In this document: piece by piece, positions 1 to 7,787 of the stretch
Layout: each line of letters opens with the position of its first letter
Numbering within the stretch: position 1 is the first letter of the stretch
NCBI GenBank assembly: GCA_964616395.1
Contig: CAZTUT010000028.1
Location: 1-25,659 of the forward strand
Reading direction: 5' to 3'
Length of the DNA stretch: 25,659 nt
From: JALHMQ01 sp964616395
Lineage (GTDB): Bacteria > Pseudomonadota > Gammaproteobacteria > Burkholderiales > Burkholderiaceae_F
Made by a program: the position numbers and the translations under genes
The notes under the pieces: model-generated
The model's input: only the letters and a program-made list of their open reading frames with translations
What the model was told of the DNA's origin: nothing
Database searches by the model: none

Positions 1-1
1 C

Positions 2-454
2 GACTTCATCGTCGGCTTTCCGGGTGAGACCGACGACGACTTCGAGCGCACGATGCAGCTCGTGGTCGACCTGGACTTCGATGCCAGCTTCAGCTTCATC
101 TACAGCCGGCGGCCCGGCACGCCGGCCGCCGATCTGGCCGACGACACGCCGGCCTCGGTCAAGCTGGCGCGGCTGCAGCGGCTGCAAGCGCAGATCGAAT
201 CGCATCAGCGCCGCTTCAGCCAGGAGATGGTCGGCAGCGTGCAGCGCGTGCTGGTGGAAGGGCCGTCGCGCAAGGATGCGGCCGACCTGATGGGCCGCAC
301 CGGCAACAACCGGATCGTCAACTTTCCGGGTGGGCCCAACGCCTCGCGCCTGATCGGCCAGATGATCGACGTGACGATCGTCGAGGCCTACGCGCACAGC
401 CTGCGCGGTGCGGTGGTCACCGACGGCGCACACGCGCCCGTGCAGCCGGCATGA
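2..454 (+). CDS. miaB: tRNA-2-methylthio-N6-dimethylallyladenosine synthase, C-terminal part (5' truncated by window edge)
   Basis: This is the last 150 residues of MiaB, the radical-SAM methylthiotransferase that adds a 2-methylthio group to i6A37 of tRNAs reading UNN codons. The visible part opens inside the radical-SAM domain with the conserved DFIVGFPGET segment, followed by FSFIYSRRPGTPAA. It ends with a TRAM RNA-binding domain (from about visible residue 75), recognisable from VLVEGPSRKD and a GRTGNNRIVNF segment. The N-terminal MTTase domain and the CxxxCxxC cluster motif lie outside the window. The stop overlaps the phoH start by 4 bp (ATGA), which suggests translational coupling. The order miaB-phoH-ybeY-corC-lnt matches the E. 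coli miaB-ybeZYX-lnt cluster and supports the call. Confidence 0.95.
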   Translation, partial: DFIVGFPGETDDDFERTMQLVVDLDFDASFSFIYSRRPGTPAADLADDTPASVKLARLQRLQAQIESHQRRFSQEMVGSVQRVLVEGPSRKDAADLMGRTGNNRIVNFPGGPNASRLIGQMIDVTIVEAYAHSLRGAVVTDGAHAPVQPA

Positions 455-1473
455 GCAGCAAACGCCCCGCGGCCAAGGTGCTGTCGTGGTCGGCCGATGC
501 CGACAACGTGCAGCTGGCCAACCTGACCGGCGCGCTCGACGACAACCTGCGCCAGATCGAGACCGAGCTGGAGGTATCGATCCGGCGTCGCGGCCATCAG
601 TTCAACATCGAAGGTTCAGCGGCGCGCGCGCAGCAGGCGATCGAGGTGATAGAGCACTTTCTGGGGCGCGCGCATCGGCCGATCTCGGTCGATGACATCC
701 AGCTCTACTTCGTCGAGCGCCGTCGCGGCGAAACTCCGGCAGTTGCGGCCAGCGCCGGCGAGCCGCTACCGGAACTTCATACGCGCCGGCGCGACCTGCA
801 TGGGCGTACACCGCGCCAGCGCGATTACATCCAGGCCATTCTGGCGCACGACATCACCTTCGGCATCGGGCCGGCCGGCACCGGCAAGACCTACCTGGCG
901 GTGGCCTGCGCGGTCGACGCGCTGGAGCGCGACGTGGTCAAACGCATCGTGCTGACACGCCCCGCGGTGGAAGCGGGTGAACGGCTCGGCTTCCTGCCGG
1001 GCGACCTGTCGCAGAAGGTCGATCCGTACCTGCGGCCGCTGTACGACGCGCTGTTCGACCTGATGGGCTTCGAGAAGACGCAGCGTCTTCTGGAGCGGCA
1101 GACGATCGAAATCGCGCCGCTGGCCTACATGCGCGGCCGCACGCTCAATCAGGCGTTCGTGATTCTCGACGAGGCGCAGAACACCACGCCCGAGCAGATG
1201 AAGATGTTCCTGACGCGGATCGGCTTCGGCTCGAAGGCGGTCGTGACCGGCGACGTCACGCAGATCGATCTGCCGCGCGGTCATTCGAGCGGTCTGATCG
1301 AGGCGCAGCACATCCTGAACGCCGTGCGCGGCATCTCGTTCACCTACTTCACCGCCGCCGACGTGGTCCGCCATCCGCTGGTGGCGCGCATCGTCGAGGC
1401 CTACGAGGCCGCCGAGCAGGCCGAACCGCCCGCCCCCCGCGGCACGCGAGGCATGCGCCGCAGCGACGCATGA
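451..1473 (+). CDS. phoH: PhoH-like ATPase (YbeZ)
   Basis: A 340-residue cytoplasmic P-loop protein of the PhoH/YbeZ family, a putative RNA-associated ATPase that accompanies the endoribonuclease YbeY. Residues 1-125 form the N-terminal region typical of this family. The PhoH domain follows, with Walker A GPAGTGKT at residues 140-147 and Walker B VILDEAQN at 237-244. VVTGDVTQIDLPRG downstream is also family-typical. The ATG lies within the miaB stop region, and the stop overlaps the ybeY start in another ATGA, so the three genes appear translationally coupled. The last 20 or so residues are Pro/Arg-rich and probably unstructured. Function in RNA processing is inferred from the YbeY partnership; the biochemical role of the family is incompletely defined. 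Confidence 0.95.
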   Translation: MSSKRPAAKVLSWSADADNVQLANLTGALDDNLRQIETELEVSIRRRGHQFNIEGSAARAQQAIEVIEHFLGRAHRPISVDDIQLYFVERRRGETPAVAASAGEPLPELHTRRRDLHGRTPRQRDYIQAILAHDITFGIGPAGTGKTYLAVACAVDALERDVVKRIVLTRPAVEAGERLGFLPGDLSQKVDPYLRPLYDALFDLMGFEKTQRLLERQTIEIAPLAYMRGRTLNQAFVILDEAQNTTPEQMKMFLTRIGFGSKAVVTGDVTQIDLPRGHSSGLIEAQHILNAVRGISFTYFTAADVVRHPLVARIVEAYEAAEQAEPPAPRGTRGMRRSDA

Positions 1474-2033
1474 AGACCTCGGGCAGCCGCAGCGGCACAT
1501 CCCCGAGCGCGCAGCGCACCCGACGCGCGGCGTCGCGGCTTTCGCTGTCGGTGCAGGGGCGCGAGCGCTTTGCCCGCGCCGCCGAGCCGCTGCCGGCCGA
1601 CAGCACGCTGCGGCGCTGGCTGCGCGCCGCGCTGCGAGGCGATGCACGGCTCACGCTGCGCTTCGTCGATGCGCGCGAAGGGCGGCGCCTGAACCGCGAC
1701 TTTCGCGGTCGCGACTATGCAACCAACGTGCTGACCTTCGACTACGCACGCGCCCCGGTTGAAGCAGACATCGTGCTCTGCGTGCCGGTGATCGCGCGCG
1801 AGGCGCGGGCCCAGGGCAAGCGCTGGCGCGCGCACCTGGCGCATCTGGTCGTGCACGGCGCGCTGCACGCGCAGGGTCACGAACATGAGACCGAGGCCGA
1901 GGCAACGCGCATGGAGCGGCTTGAGGTGAAGGTTCTGGCGGCACTCGGCTATCCGGACCCCTACGTGCCGCAGGCGAAGTCGATGTCGACGTCGACTCGC
2001 CGCGATCCGTCGCCTCGCGGATTTCGACACTGA
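1470..2033 (+). CDS. ybeY: Endoribonuclease YbeY (rRNA maturation factor)
   Basis: A 187-residue YbeY, the metal-dependent single-strand endoribonuclease acting in 16S rRNA 3'-end maturation and ribosome quality control. The zinc-site signature H-G-x-L-H-x5-H is present as HGALHAQGHEH at residues 129-139, with H129, H133 and H139 as expected ligands. NVLTFDY (86-92) is also family-typical. Homology starts around residue 24 (LSLSVQG). The first 23 residues are Ser/Arg/Thr-rich and look like a lineage-specific extension. The ATG at 1470 is kept because it overlaps the phoH stop as ATGA and no better start is visible. It sits between phoH and corC, its normal neighbours. Confidence 0.95.
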   Translation: MKTSGSRSGTSPSAQRTRRAASRLSLSVQGRERFARAAEPLPADSTLRRWLRAALRGDARLTLRFVDAREGRRLNRDFRGRDYATNVLTFDYARAPVEADIVLCVPVIAREARAQGKRWRAHLAHLVVHGALHAQGHEHETEAEATRMERLEVKVLAALGYPDPYVPQAKSMSTSTRRDPSPRGFRH

Positions 2034-2040
2034 CGCGCCA

Positions 2041-2074
2041 CGGCCGGGCGGCCGGGCACGCGTGTCATCGTGCC
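2041..2074 (+). repeat. Two adjacent inverted repeats between ybeY and corC
   Basis: Two short perfect inverted repeats follow the ybeY stop. CGGCC/GGCCG occupies 2041-2045 and 2050-2054 with a 4-base loop. GGCACG/CGTGCC occupies 2055-2060 and 2069-2074 with an 8-base loop. Neither is followed by a T tract, so they are not classical intrinsic terminators. They lie just upstream of the candidate corC -10 element. Short GC-rich palindromes arise often by chance at this base composition. Confidence 0.3.
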
Positions 2075-2089
2075 ACCGACCGGCTCCGG

Positions 2090-2095
2090 TATCCT
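2090..2095 (+). promoter_or_regulatory. Candidate -10 element of a corC promoter
   Basis: TATCCT lies 50 bp before the preferred corC ATG, in the longest non-coding gap of this cluster. It would place transcription start near 2101. No good -35 hexamer is found at 16-18 bp upstream, so support is limited to the -10 and the position. It would give corC-lnt a promoter separate from miaB-phoH-ybeY. Confidence 0.3.
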
Positions 2096-2114
2096 TGCGC
2101 CATGTTCCACAGCA

Positions 2115-2138
2115 GGGCGGCATCTGTTCGCGCCGCCC
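2115..2138 (+). promoter_or_regulatory. Inverted repeat (7-bp stem) in the corC leader, next to the start codon
   Basis: GGGCGGC (2115-2121) and GCCGCCC (2132-2138) are perfectly complementary around a 10-base loop and end 6 bases before the ATG at 2145. In the mRNA this stem would cover the position where a Shine-Dalgarno sequence should be, and no clear Shine-Dalgarno is seen. A regulatory role is inference only. Confidence 0.35.
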
Positions 2139-2144
2139 GACGTA

Positions 2145-3071
2145 ATGGCTGAACCTACGCGCGGGCGCATCGTGCCCGCTTCCCCGTCCAAGTCTCTTCT
2201 CGAACGCCTGTCGGCGTTCATCCTGCGCGAGCCCGAGAACCGGGACGATCTGCTGCAGGTCCTGTCCGAAGCCCACGACCGCCATCTGCTCGACGCCGAT
2301 GCGCTGTCGATGATCGAGGGCGTGTTGCAGGTATCGGAGCTGCGTGCCGGCGACCTGATGGTGCCCCGCACGCAGATGTTCGTGCTCGATATCGCCGAGC
2401 CCGTCAGCGCCTGGATTCCGAGCGTGATGGCCTCGGGCCACTCGCGGTTCCCGGTGATCGAGGGCGACACCGATCACGTGATCGGCATCCTGCTGGCCAA
2501 GGATCTGCTGCGCTTCTACGCGCAGCCGCAGTTCGACCCGCGCAGCATGCTGCGCCCGGCGGTCTTCATCCCCGAATCCAAACCGCTGAACGTGCTGCTG
2601 CGCGAGTTCCGCGGCAATCGGAACCACATGGCGATGGTGGTCGACGAATACGGAAGCGTGGCCGGCCTGATCACGATCGAAGATGTGCTCGAGCAGATCG
2701 TTGGCGACATCGAGGACGAGTACGACGAGGACGAAAGCACCGGCAACATCGTTGCCGACAAGGACGGTCGCTACCGGGTCAAGGCGCTGACCGAGATCGC
2801 AGACTTCAACGCCGCCTTCGGCACCGCGTTTGCCGACGACCGCGCCGACACCATCGGTGGCTTCGTCACCGACGAACTGGGACGCATGCCGCACCGGGGC
2901 GATGTTGTCGAAACCGGCGACCTGCGCTTCGAGGTGCTGCGCGCCGATGCGCGTCAGGTCCATCTGCTGCTGGTGACGCGACTGTCGCGCAGCGCCGCAG
3001 AGGAATTCGGCGCCGTTGACGCAACCGATGCGGATGCCGCCGCGGGCAGCCCGCCGGCCGCGCCGCGCTGA
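2145..3071 (+). CDS. corC: CBS-domain protein CorC/YbeX family
   Basis: A 308-residue soluble protein of the CorC/HlyC (YbeX) family, linked in enterobacteria to magnesium/cobalt efflux and, as YbeX, to ribosome metabolism. The CBS pair spans about residues 70-190, with DLMVPRTQ opening the first and MAMVVDEYGSVAGLITIED central to the second. An acidic DIEDEYDEDES linker follows, then the C-terminal CorC_HlyC domain (about 205-282). It lacks the membrane DUF21 domain of larger relatives. The reading frame is open back to a GTG at 2070, but ATG at 2145 fits family length and places the start after the candidate -10. It lies between ybeY and lnt, the conserved context. The exact physiological role here is inferred. 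Confidence 0.92.
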   Translation: MAEPTRGRIVPASPSKSLLERLSAFILREPENRDDLLQVLSEAHDRHLLDADALSMIEGVLQVSELRAGDLMVPRTQMFVLDIAEPVSAWIPSVMASGHSRFPVIEGDTDHVIGILLAKDLLRFYAQPQFDPRSMLRPAVFIPESKPLNVLLREFRGNRNHMAMVVDEYGSVAGLITIEDVLEQIVGDIEDEYDEDESTGNIVADKDGRYRVKALTEIADFNAAFGTAFADDRADTIGGFVTDELGRMPHRGDVVETGDLRFEVLRADARQVHLLLVTRLSRSAAEEFGAVDATDADAAAGSPPAAPR

Positions 3072-3082
3072 ACAGGCTGCCG

Positions 3083-4609
3083 TTGACCCGGTCCGCCGCA
3101 TTCGCTCACATCGGACCGTTGCCCGGTGCGCTGCTGGCCGCCGGTCTCGGGCTGCTGCACGCGCTGTCGTTCGCGCCGTGGAATCTGCCGGCGCTGCAGG
3201 TCGCCGCGCTGGCGGGTCTGTTCGCGCTGGCGCTGCATGCGCCGTCGGCCCGCCGCGCCGCGCTGCTGGGCTTTGCGTTCGGTGCCGGCTGGTTCGGACT
3301 CGGCGTGTCCTGGGTGTTCATCAGCATGCACCGCTACGGCGGCATGCCGGCGTGGATGGCCGGCGCGGCCACGGCAGCCTTCTGCGCCTACCTGGCGCTC
3401 TTTCCGGCGCTGGCGCTGGCACTGGCACGCCGGTTCGCGTCGCAGCCTGCGGCGATGGCACTGATGGCGCTGCCGGCGGCCTGGGCCGGCAGCGAATGGC
3501 TGCGCGGCACGTTGTTCACCGGTTTTCCTTGGGTCGCGAGCGGCTACGCGCATGCCGACGGCCCGCTGGCCGGATACGCGGCGCTGGTCGGCGTGTACGG
3601 GCTGGCCTTGCTGGCGGCCTGGCTGGCCGGAGCGCTGTCGCTACTGGCCTACGCACGCCAGATCGGACCGCGCACCGGCATGGTGGCGGCGGCGATCGCG
3701 GTCGTTATCGTCGCCAGCGGTGCGGCGCTGCGTGGTCACGCGTGGAGCCTGCCCGAGGGCATGCCGATCAAGGTACGACTGGTGCAGGGCAATGTGCCGC
3801 AGGACCTGAAGTTCGGCGGCGACGGCATGCAACGCGCAATCGACACCCACCTGCGGCTGCTCGACGGTCCGAGGGTCGACCTCGCGGTGCTGCCCGAGTC
3901 GGTGTTCCCGGTCACGCTGAACCAGTTGCCCGACGAGATCACGCAACGCCTGCTCGATCTGACGCGCACGCAGCGCACCGCGCTGGTGTTCGGCACCTTC
4001 ATCGAGCAGCCGGCCGGCGCCTACTACAACAGCGCGGTGGGCCTGAGCGCCGACGGCGCGCCGCTGCAGCGCTACAGCAAGCGCCATCTGGTGCCCTTCG
4101 GCGAGTTCATCCCCTGGGGCTTTCGCTGGTTCGTCGACCTGATGCAGATGCCGCTGGGCGACCAGCAGCGCGGCGCGCCGTATCAGGGACCGATGGACCT
4201 GGCGGGCCAGCGGATCGCGGTCAACATCTGCTACGAGGACCTGTTCGGCGCCGAGATCATCCGCGCCTGGGACGTGCCTGCGCGCGCGCCCACGCTGTTG
4301 CTGAACATCAGCAACCTGGCCTGGTTCGATGGCTCGATCGCGCTCGATCAGCACCTGCAGATCGCGCGCCTGCGCGCGCTGGAGACTGCACGGCCAATGC
4401 TGCGCGCGACCAATACCGGCGCGACCGCGGTGATCGATGCCGACGGCCGCGTGCGTGCCGCTCTGCCCTACCTGACCGCCGGCGCACTCGACGTCGAGGT
4501 GCGCGGCCATGCCGGTGTCACGCCCTACGTGCGCTGGGGCAACGTACCGATGCTGATCGCCACCGCGCTGCTGCTGGCCGCGGCGGCGCTGGCCGGTCGG
4601 CGCCGATAG
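3083..4609 (+). CDS. lnt: Apolipoprotein N-acyltransferase
   Basis: A 508-residue inner-membrane enzyme that adds the third acyl chain to the N-terminal cysteine of lipoproteins, needed for Lol-dependent sorting to the outer membrane. The N-terminal half (about 10-215) has several hydrophobic segments typical of the Lnt membrane bundle. The nitrilase-like periplasmic domain follows from about 228 (VRLVQGNVPQ). The catalytic triad is visible: E272 in LPESVFP, K333 in SKRHLVPFGE and C383 in NICYEDLFG. A final hydrophobic segment lies at about 490-504. A TTG at 3083, 11 bases after the corC stop, gives a family-length protein; no nearby ATG fits as well. It is the last gene of this cluster. Confidence 0.95.
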   Translation: MTRSAAFAHIGPLPGALLAAGLGLLHALSFAPWNLPALQVAALAGLFALALHAPSARRAALLGFAFGAGWFGLGVSWVFISMHRYGGMPAWMAGAATAAFCAYLALFPALALALARRFASQPAAMALMALPAAWAGSEWLRGTLFTGFPWVASGYAHADGPLAGYAALVGVYGLALLAAWLAGALSLLAYARQIGPRTGMVAAAIAVVIVASGAALRGHAWSLPEGMPIKVRLVQGNVPQDLKFGGDGMQRAIDTHLRLLDGPRVDLAVLPESVFPVTLNQLPDEITQRLLDLTRTQRTALVFGTFIEQPAGAYYNSAVGLSADGAPLQRYSKRHLVPFGEFIPWGFRWFVDLMQMPLGDQQRGAPYQGPMDLAGQRIAVNICYEDLFGAEIIRAWDVPARAPTLLLNISNLAWFDGSIALDQHLQIARLRALETARPMLRATNTGATAVIDADGRVRAALPYLTAGALDVEVRGHAGVTPYVRWGNVPMLIATALLLAAAALAGRRR

Positions 4610-4655
4610 CCTGCACGCGCGCATTCGTTCGCACGGATCAGCGCGGACCGGCCCG

Positions 4656-4661
4656 TACAAT
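4656..4661 (+). promoter_or_regulatory. -10 element of the glyQ-glyS promoter
   Basis: TACAAT lies 51 bp upstream of the glyQ ATG, in the 103-bp gap after lnt. The surrounding TACAATCGTGGG resembles the -10 before dusB (TACAATCTGCG). The -35 region is poorly conserved. Predicted transcription start is near 4668. Confidence 0.55.
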
Positions 4662-4671
4662 CGTGGGCTTT

Positions 4672-4692
4672 GTCGGCCTTCAGTGGGCCGAC
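4672..4692 (+). promoter_or_regulatory. Inverted repeat (7-bp stem) in the glyQ leader
   Basis: GTCGGCC (4672-4678) and GGCCGAC (4686-4692) are perfectly complementary around a 7-base loop, almost directly after the predicted transcription start and 20 bases before the ATG. No T tract follows, so it is not an intrinsic terminator. A role in mRNA stability or regulation is inference. Confidence 0.4.
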
Positions 4693-4712
4693 CCATCTCC
4701 GCCGCGACTCCG

Positions 4713-5630
4713 ATGATCACATTCCAGGAAGTCATCCTGCGCCTGCAGGCCTATTGGAACCAGCAGGGCTGCGCGCTGCTGCAGCCGATCGACCTCGAAG
4801 TCGGCGCCGGCACGTCGCACACGGCCACCTTCCTGCGCGCGATCGGCCCCGAGCCGTGGCGCGCCGCCTATGTGCAACCGTCGCGCCGGCCCAAGGACGC
4901 GCGCTACGGCGAGAACCCGAACCGGCTGCATCAGCACCACCAGTTTCAGGTGGTGCTGAAGCCGTCGCCGCCCGACATTCTCGACCTGTATCTCGGCTCG
5001 CTGCGCGCGCTGGGCATCGACACGCTGCGCAATGACATCCGTTTCGTCGAGGACAACTGGGAGAACCCGACGCTGGGCGCCTGGGGTCTGGGCTGGGAAG
5101 TGTGGATGAACGGCATGGAGATCACGCAGTTCACCTACTTCCAGCAGGTCGGCGGAATCGAATGCAAGCCGACCACCGGCGAGATCACGTATGGGCTGGA
5201 GCGGCTGACGATGTACCTGCAGGACATCGACAACGTGTTCGACCTCGTCTACACGCGCTGGCAGGACCGCGGCGTGGAGAAGGTGCTGACCTATCGCGAC
5301 GTGTTCCACCAGAACGAAGTCGAGCAGAGCCGCTACAACTTCGAGGCGGCCGACCCGGCGCTGCTGCTCACGCAGTTCAACGCCTACGAGTCGGAGGCCA
5401 AGCGGCTGATGGCCGCCGAGCTGGCGCTGCCGGCCTACGAGATGGTGCTCAAGTGCGCGCACACGTTCAATCTGCTCGATGCACGCGGCGCCATCAGCGT
5501 GACCGAGCGCGCCGCCTACATCGGCCGCATCCGAAACCTGTCGCGCACCATCGCCCAGAGCTACTACGCATCGCGCGAGCGGCTGGGCTTTCCGATGCTC
5601 GATGCGGCCAGCCGACAGGAGGCCGCGTGA
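4713..5630 (+). CDS. glyQ: Glycine--tRNA ligase, alpha subunit
   Basis: A 305-residue class II aminoacyl-tRNA synthetase subunit. In the bacterial alpha2-beta2 enzyme it carries the glycine-activating site. Conserved segments are EVGAGTSHTATFLRAIGPEP, AYVQPSRRPKD, RYGENPNRL, DIRFVEDNWENPTLGAWGLG and FTYFQQVGG, all close to E. coli GlyQ. The ATG at 4713 (MITFQEVILRLQ) matches the family N-terminus; an in-frame GTG at 4683 lies inside the leader hairpin and is rejected. Length is normal. It is followed immediately by glyS with a TGATG stop/start overlap, so the two subunits are translationally coupled. Confidence 0.97.
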   Translation: MITFQEVILRLQAYWNQQGCALLQPIDLEVGAGTSHTATFLRAIGPEPWRAAYVQPSRRPKDARYGENPNRLHQHHQFQVVLKPSPPDILDLYLGSLRALGIDTLRNDIRFVEDNWENPTLGAWGLGWEVWMNGMEITQFTYFQQVGGIECKPTTGEITYGLERLTMYLQDIDNVFDLVYTRWQDRGVEKVLTYRDVFHQNEVEQSRYNFEAADPALLLTQFNAYESEAKRLMAAELALPAYEMVLKCAHTFNLLDARGAISVTERAAYIGRIRNLSRTIAQSYYASRERLGFPMLDAASRQEAA

Positions 5631-7771
5631 TGATTGCCTCGCTGTTGATCGAACTGAATACCGAAGAGCTGCCGCCGAAGGCACTGCGCGCGCTATCGGA
5701 CGCGTTCGCGGCCGGCATCGACAAGGGCCTGCGCGCACGCGAACTGCTGGAGCCGTCATCGCAGACCACCGCCTACGGTGCGCCGCGCCGGCTCGCCGTG
5801 CACATCAGCCAGGTGCGCGCTGCCGCACCGGACCAGCCGTTCCGTCAGAAGCTGATGCCGCGCGCGGTCGCGCTCGACGACGCCGGCAAGCCGACGCCCG
5901 CGCTGCGCAAGAAGCTGGCATCGATCGGTCGCGAGGCGCTGGCCGATCGCTGGCCGGGGCCCGCCGATGACGCTGACGCAACCACCGGCGCCGACCGGCT
6001 GGTGCTGGAACAAGACGGCAAGACCGAGGCGATGTTCCTGACCGGCGTGGCCGCCGGCAGTGCGCTGCAGGCGGGCCTGCAGGCCGCGCTCGACGAGGCG
6101 CTGGCGCGACTGCCGATCCCCAAGATGATGAGCTACCAGCTCGCCGATGGCCACACGACCGTGCAGTTTGCGCGGCCGGCCCACCGGCTGGTGGCGCTGC
6201 ACGGAAGCCACGTGGTTCCGGTGAGCGCACTTGGGCTGACCTCCGGTAACCGCACCTTTGGCCACCGCTTCCATGCGCCGGGCGAACTCGCGATCGGCTC
6301 GGCTGACGGCTATGCGCAGCAGATGCGTGACGACGCCAAGGTCATCGTCTCGTTCGACGCGCGCCAGCAACGCATCGCCGAGCTGGTGACCGCGGCCGCC
6401 GCGCAGCGCAGCGCGCAGGCGCTGATGCCGACCGACCTGCTGGAGGAAGTGACCGCACTGGTCGAATGGCCGGTGGTCTACGAGTCGGAGTTCGAGGAGG
6501 CGTTCCTCGACGTGCCGCCCGAGTGCCTGATCCTGACCATGCAGCAGAACCAGAAGTACTTCGCGCTGAAAAGCGCGACCGGCCGGCTGCTGAACCGCTT
6601 CCTGCTGGTCTCGCACATCGAGACCGCCGATGCCAGCGCCATCGTCGGCGGCAATGCGCGCGTGGTACGGGCGCGGCTGGCCGATGCGCGCTTCTTCTTC
6701 GACCAGGACCGCCGCCATTCGCTGGCCTCGCGCATTCCCGGTCTGGCGAGCGTGGTCTATCACAACCGCCTCGGCTCGCAGCTCGAGCGTGTCGAGCGCA
6801 TCACCGGCATCGCGGTCGAGATCGCCAAGGCACTGGGCGTCGATCCAACCCATGTGGAGCGCGCCGCGCGGCTGGCCAAGGCCGACCTGCGCACGCTGAT
6901 GGTGGGCGAGTTCCCCGAGCTGCAGGGCACGATGGGAACCTACTACGCACGCCACGACATCGAGCCGGCGGACGTATCGGCGGCCATCGAGGAGCACTAC
7001 CGGCCGCGCTTCGCCGGCGATGCGCTGCCTGCCAGTCCCACCGGCACCTGCGTGGCGCTGGCCGACAAGCTGGAAACGCTGGTCGGCCTGTTCGGCATCG
7101 GCCAGCTGCCCACCGGCGACAAGGACCCGTTCGCGCTGCGCCGCCATGCGCTGGGCGTGCTGCGGATGCTGATCGAAGGCCGGCTGGCGCTACCGCTGGA
7201 CCGGCTGCTGGCGCTGGCCGTGGCGGCGTTCGGCGACGTCAAGGGCTTCACCGATCCGCGCGCCGACCTCGAAAACTTCCTGTTCGACCGCCTGCGCGGA
7301 CTGCTGCGCGAGCAGGGCTACGGAACCAATGAGATCGAGGCCGTGGTCAGCCTGCGGCCGCAGGCGATCAACGACGTGATGCCGCGGCTGGCGGCGGTGC
7401 GCTCGTTTGCCGCGCTGCCCGAGGCGGCCAGCCTGTCGGCCGCCAACAAACGCATCGGCAACATCCTGAAGAAGGCCGAGACCGTGCCGACCGCGGTCGA
7501 CCCGGCCTTGCTGTTCGAGCCGGCGGAAAAAGATCTGGCCGCCGCGTTCGCACGCGTACACCCTGAAGCCGATCGCCACTTTGCCGCCGGCGACTACACC
7601 GCGATGCTGAGCGCGCTGGCGCCGCTGAAGCTGCCGGTGGACCGCTTCTTCGACGACGTGATGGTCAACGTCGACGATGCGCGCCTGCGCGGCAATCGGC
7701 TCGCGCTGCTGGCGGCGTTGCAGGCGCAGATGAACCGCGTGGCCGACCTGTCGCTGCTGGCGGCGGGCTGA
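5630..7771 (+). CDS. glyS: Glycine--tRNA ligase, beta subunit
   Basis: A 713-residue beta subunit of tetrameric glycyl-tRNA synthetase, which binds tRNA-Gly and is required with GlyQ for charging. The N-terminus LLIELNTEELPPKAL and the internal segments VEWPVVYESEF, CLILTMQQNQKYFAL and DARFFFDQDRRHSL are typical of GlyS. The C-terminal helical anticodon-binding region includes RFFDDVMVNVDD. Start choice is strong: ATG 5630 shares its A with the glyQ stop and has a perfect AGGAGG at 5617-5622, 7 bases upstream. The frame is open far upstream across glyQ, but that part is antisense-like noise. plsC begins 16 bases after the stop. Confidence 0.97.
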   Translation: MIASLLIELNTEELPPKALRALSDAFAAGIDKGLRARELLEPSSQTTAYGAPRRLAVHISQVRAAAPDQPFRQKLMPRAVALDDAGKPTPALRKKLASIGREALADRWPGPADDADATTGADRLVLEQDGKTEAMFLTGVAAGSALQAGLQAALDEALARLPIPKMMSYQLADGHTTVQFARPAHRLVALHGSHVVPVSALGLTSGNRTFGHRFHAPGELAIGSADGYAQQMRDDAKVIVSFDARQQRIAELVTAAAAQRSAQALMPTDLLEEVTALVEWPVVYESEFEEAFLDVPPECLILTMQQNQKYFALKSATGRLLNRFLLVSHIETADASAIVGGNARVVRARLADARFFFDQDRRHSLASRIPGLASVVYHNRLGSQLERVERITGIAVEIAKALGVDPTHVERAARLAKADLRTLMVGEFPELQGTMGTYYARHDIEPADVSAAIEEHYRPRFAGDALPASPTGTCVALADKLETLVGLFGIGQLPTGDKDPFALRRHALGVLRMLIEGRLALPLDRLLALAVAAFGDVKGFTDPRADLENFLFDRLRGLLREQGYGTNEIEAVVSLRPQAINDVMPRLAAVRSFAALPEAASLSAANKRIGNILKKAETVPTAVDPALLFEPAEKDLAAAFARVHPEADRHFAAGDYTAMLSALAPLKLPVDRFFDDVMVNVDDARLRGNRLALLAALQAQMNRVADLSLLAAG

Positions 7772-7787
7772 GCCGGGCCCAGGTGCG

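Noticed and set aside
1401..3101. 566-residue minus-strand frame over ybeY and corC
   Set aside because: Antisense shadow with no recognisable domain; both sense genes are well supported.
4662..4712. T-box or glycine riboswitch before glyQ-glyS
   Set aside because: The leader is only about 45 bases, has no T-box sequence, specifier loop or glycine aptamer elements, and T-boxes are essentially Gram-positive.
3641..4735. 364-residue minus-strand frame over lnt
   Set aside because: Antisense shadow; the sense strand encodes Lnt with its complete catalytic triad.
5102..5629. In-frame upstream extension of glyS across glyQ
   Set aside because: glyS has an ideal AGGAGG and an ATG at 5630, and the extension only repeats glyQ bases in another frame.
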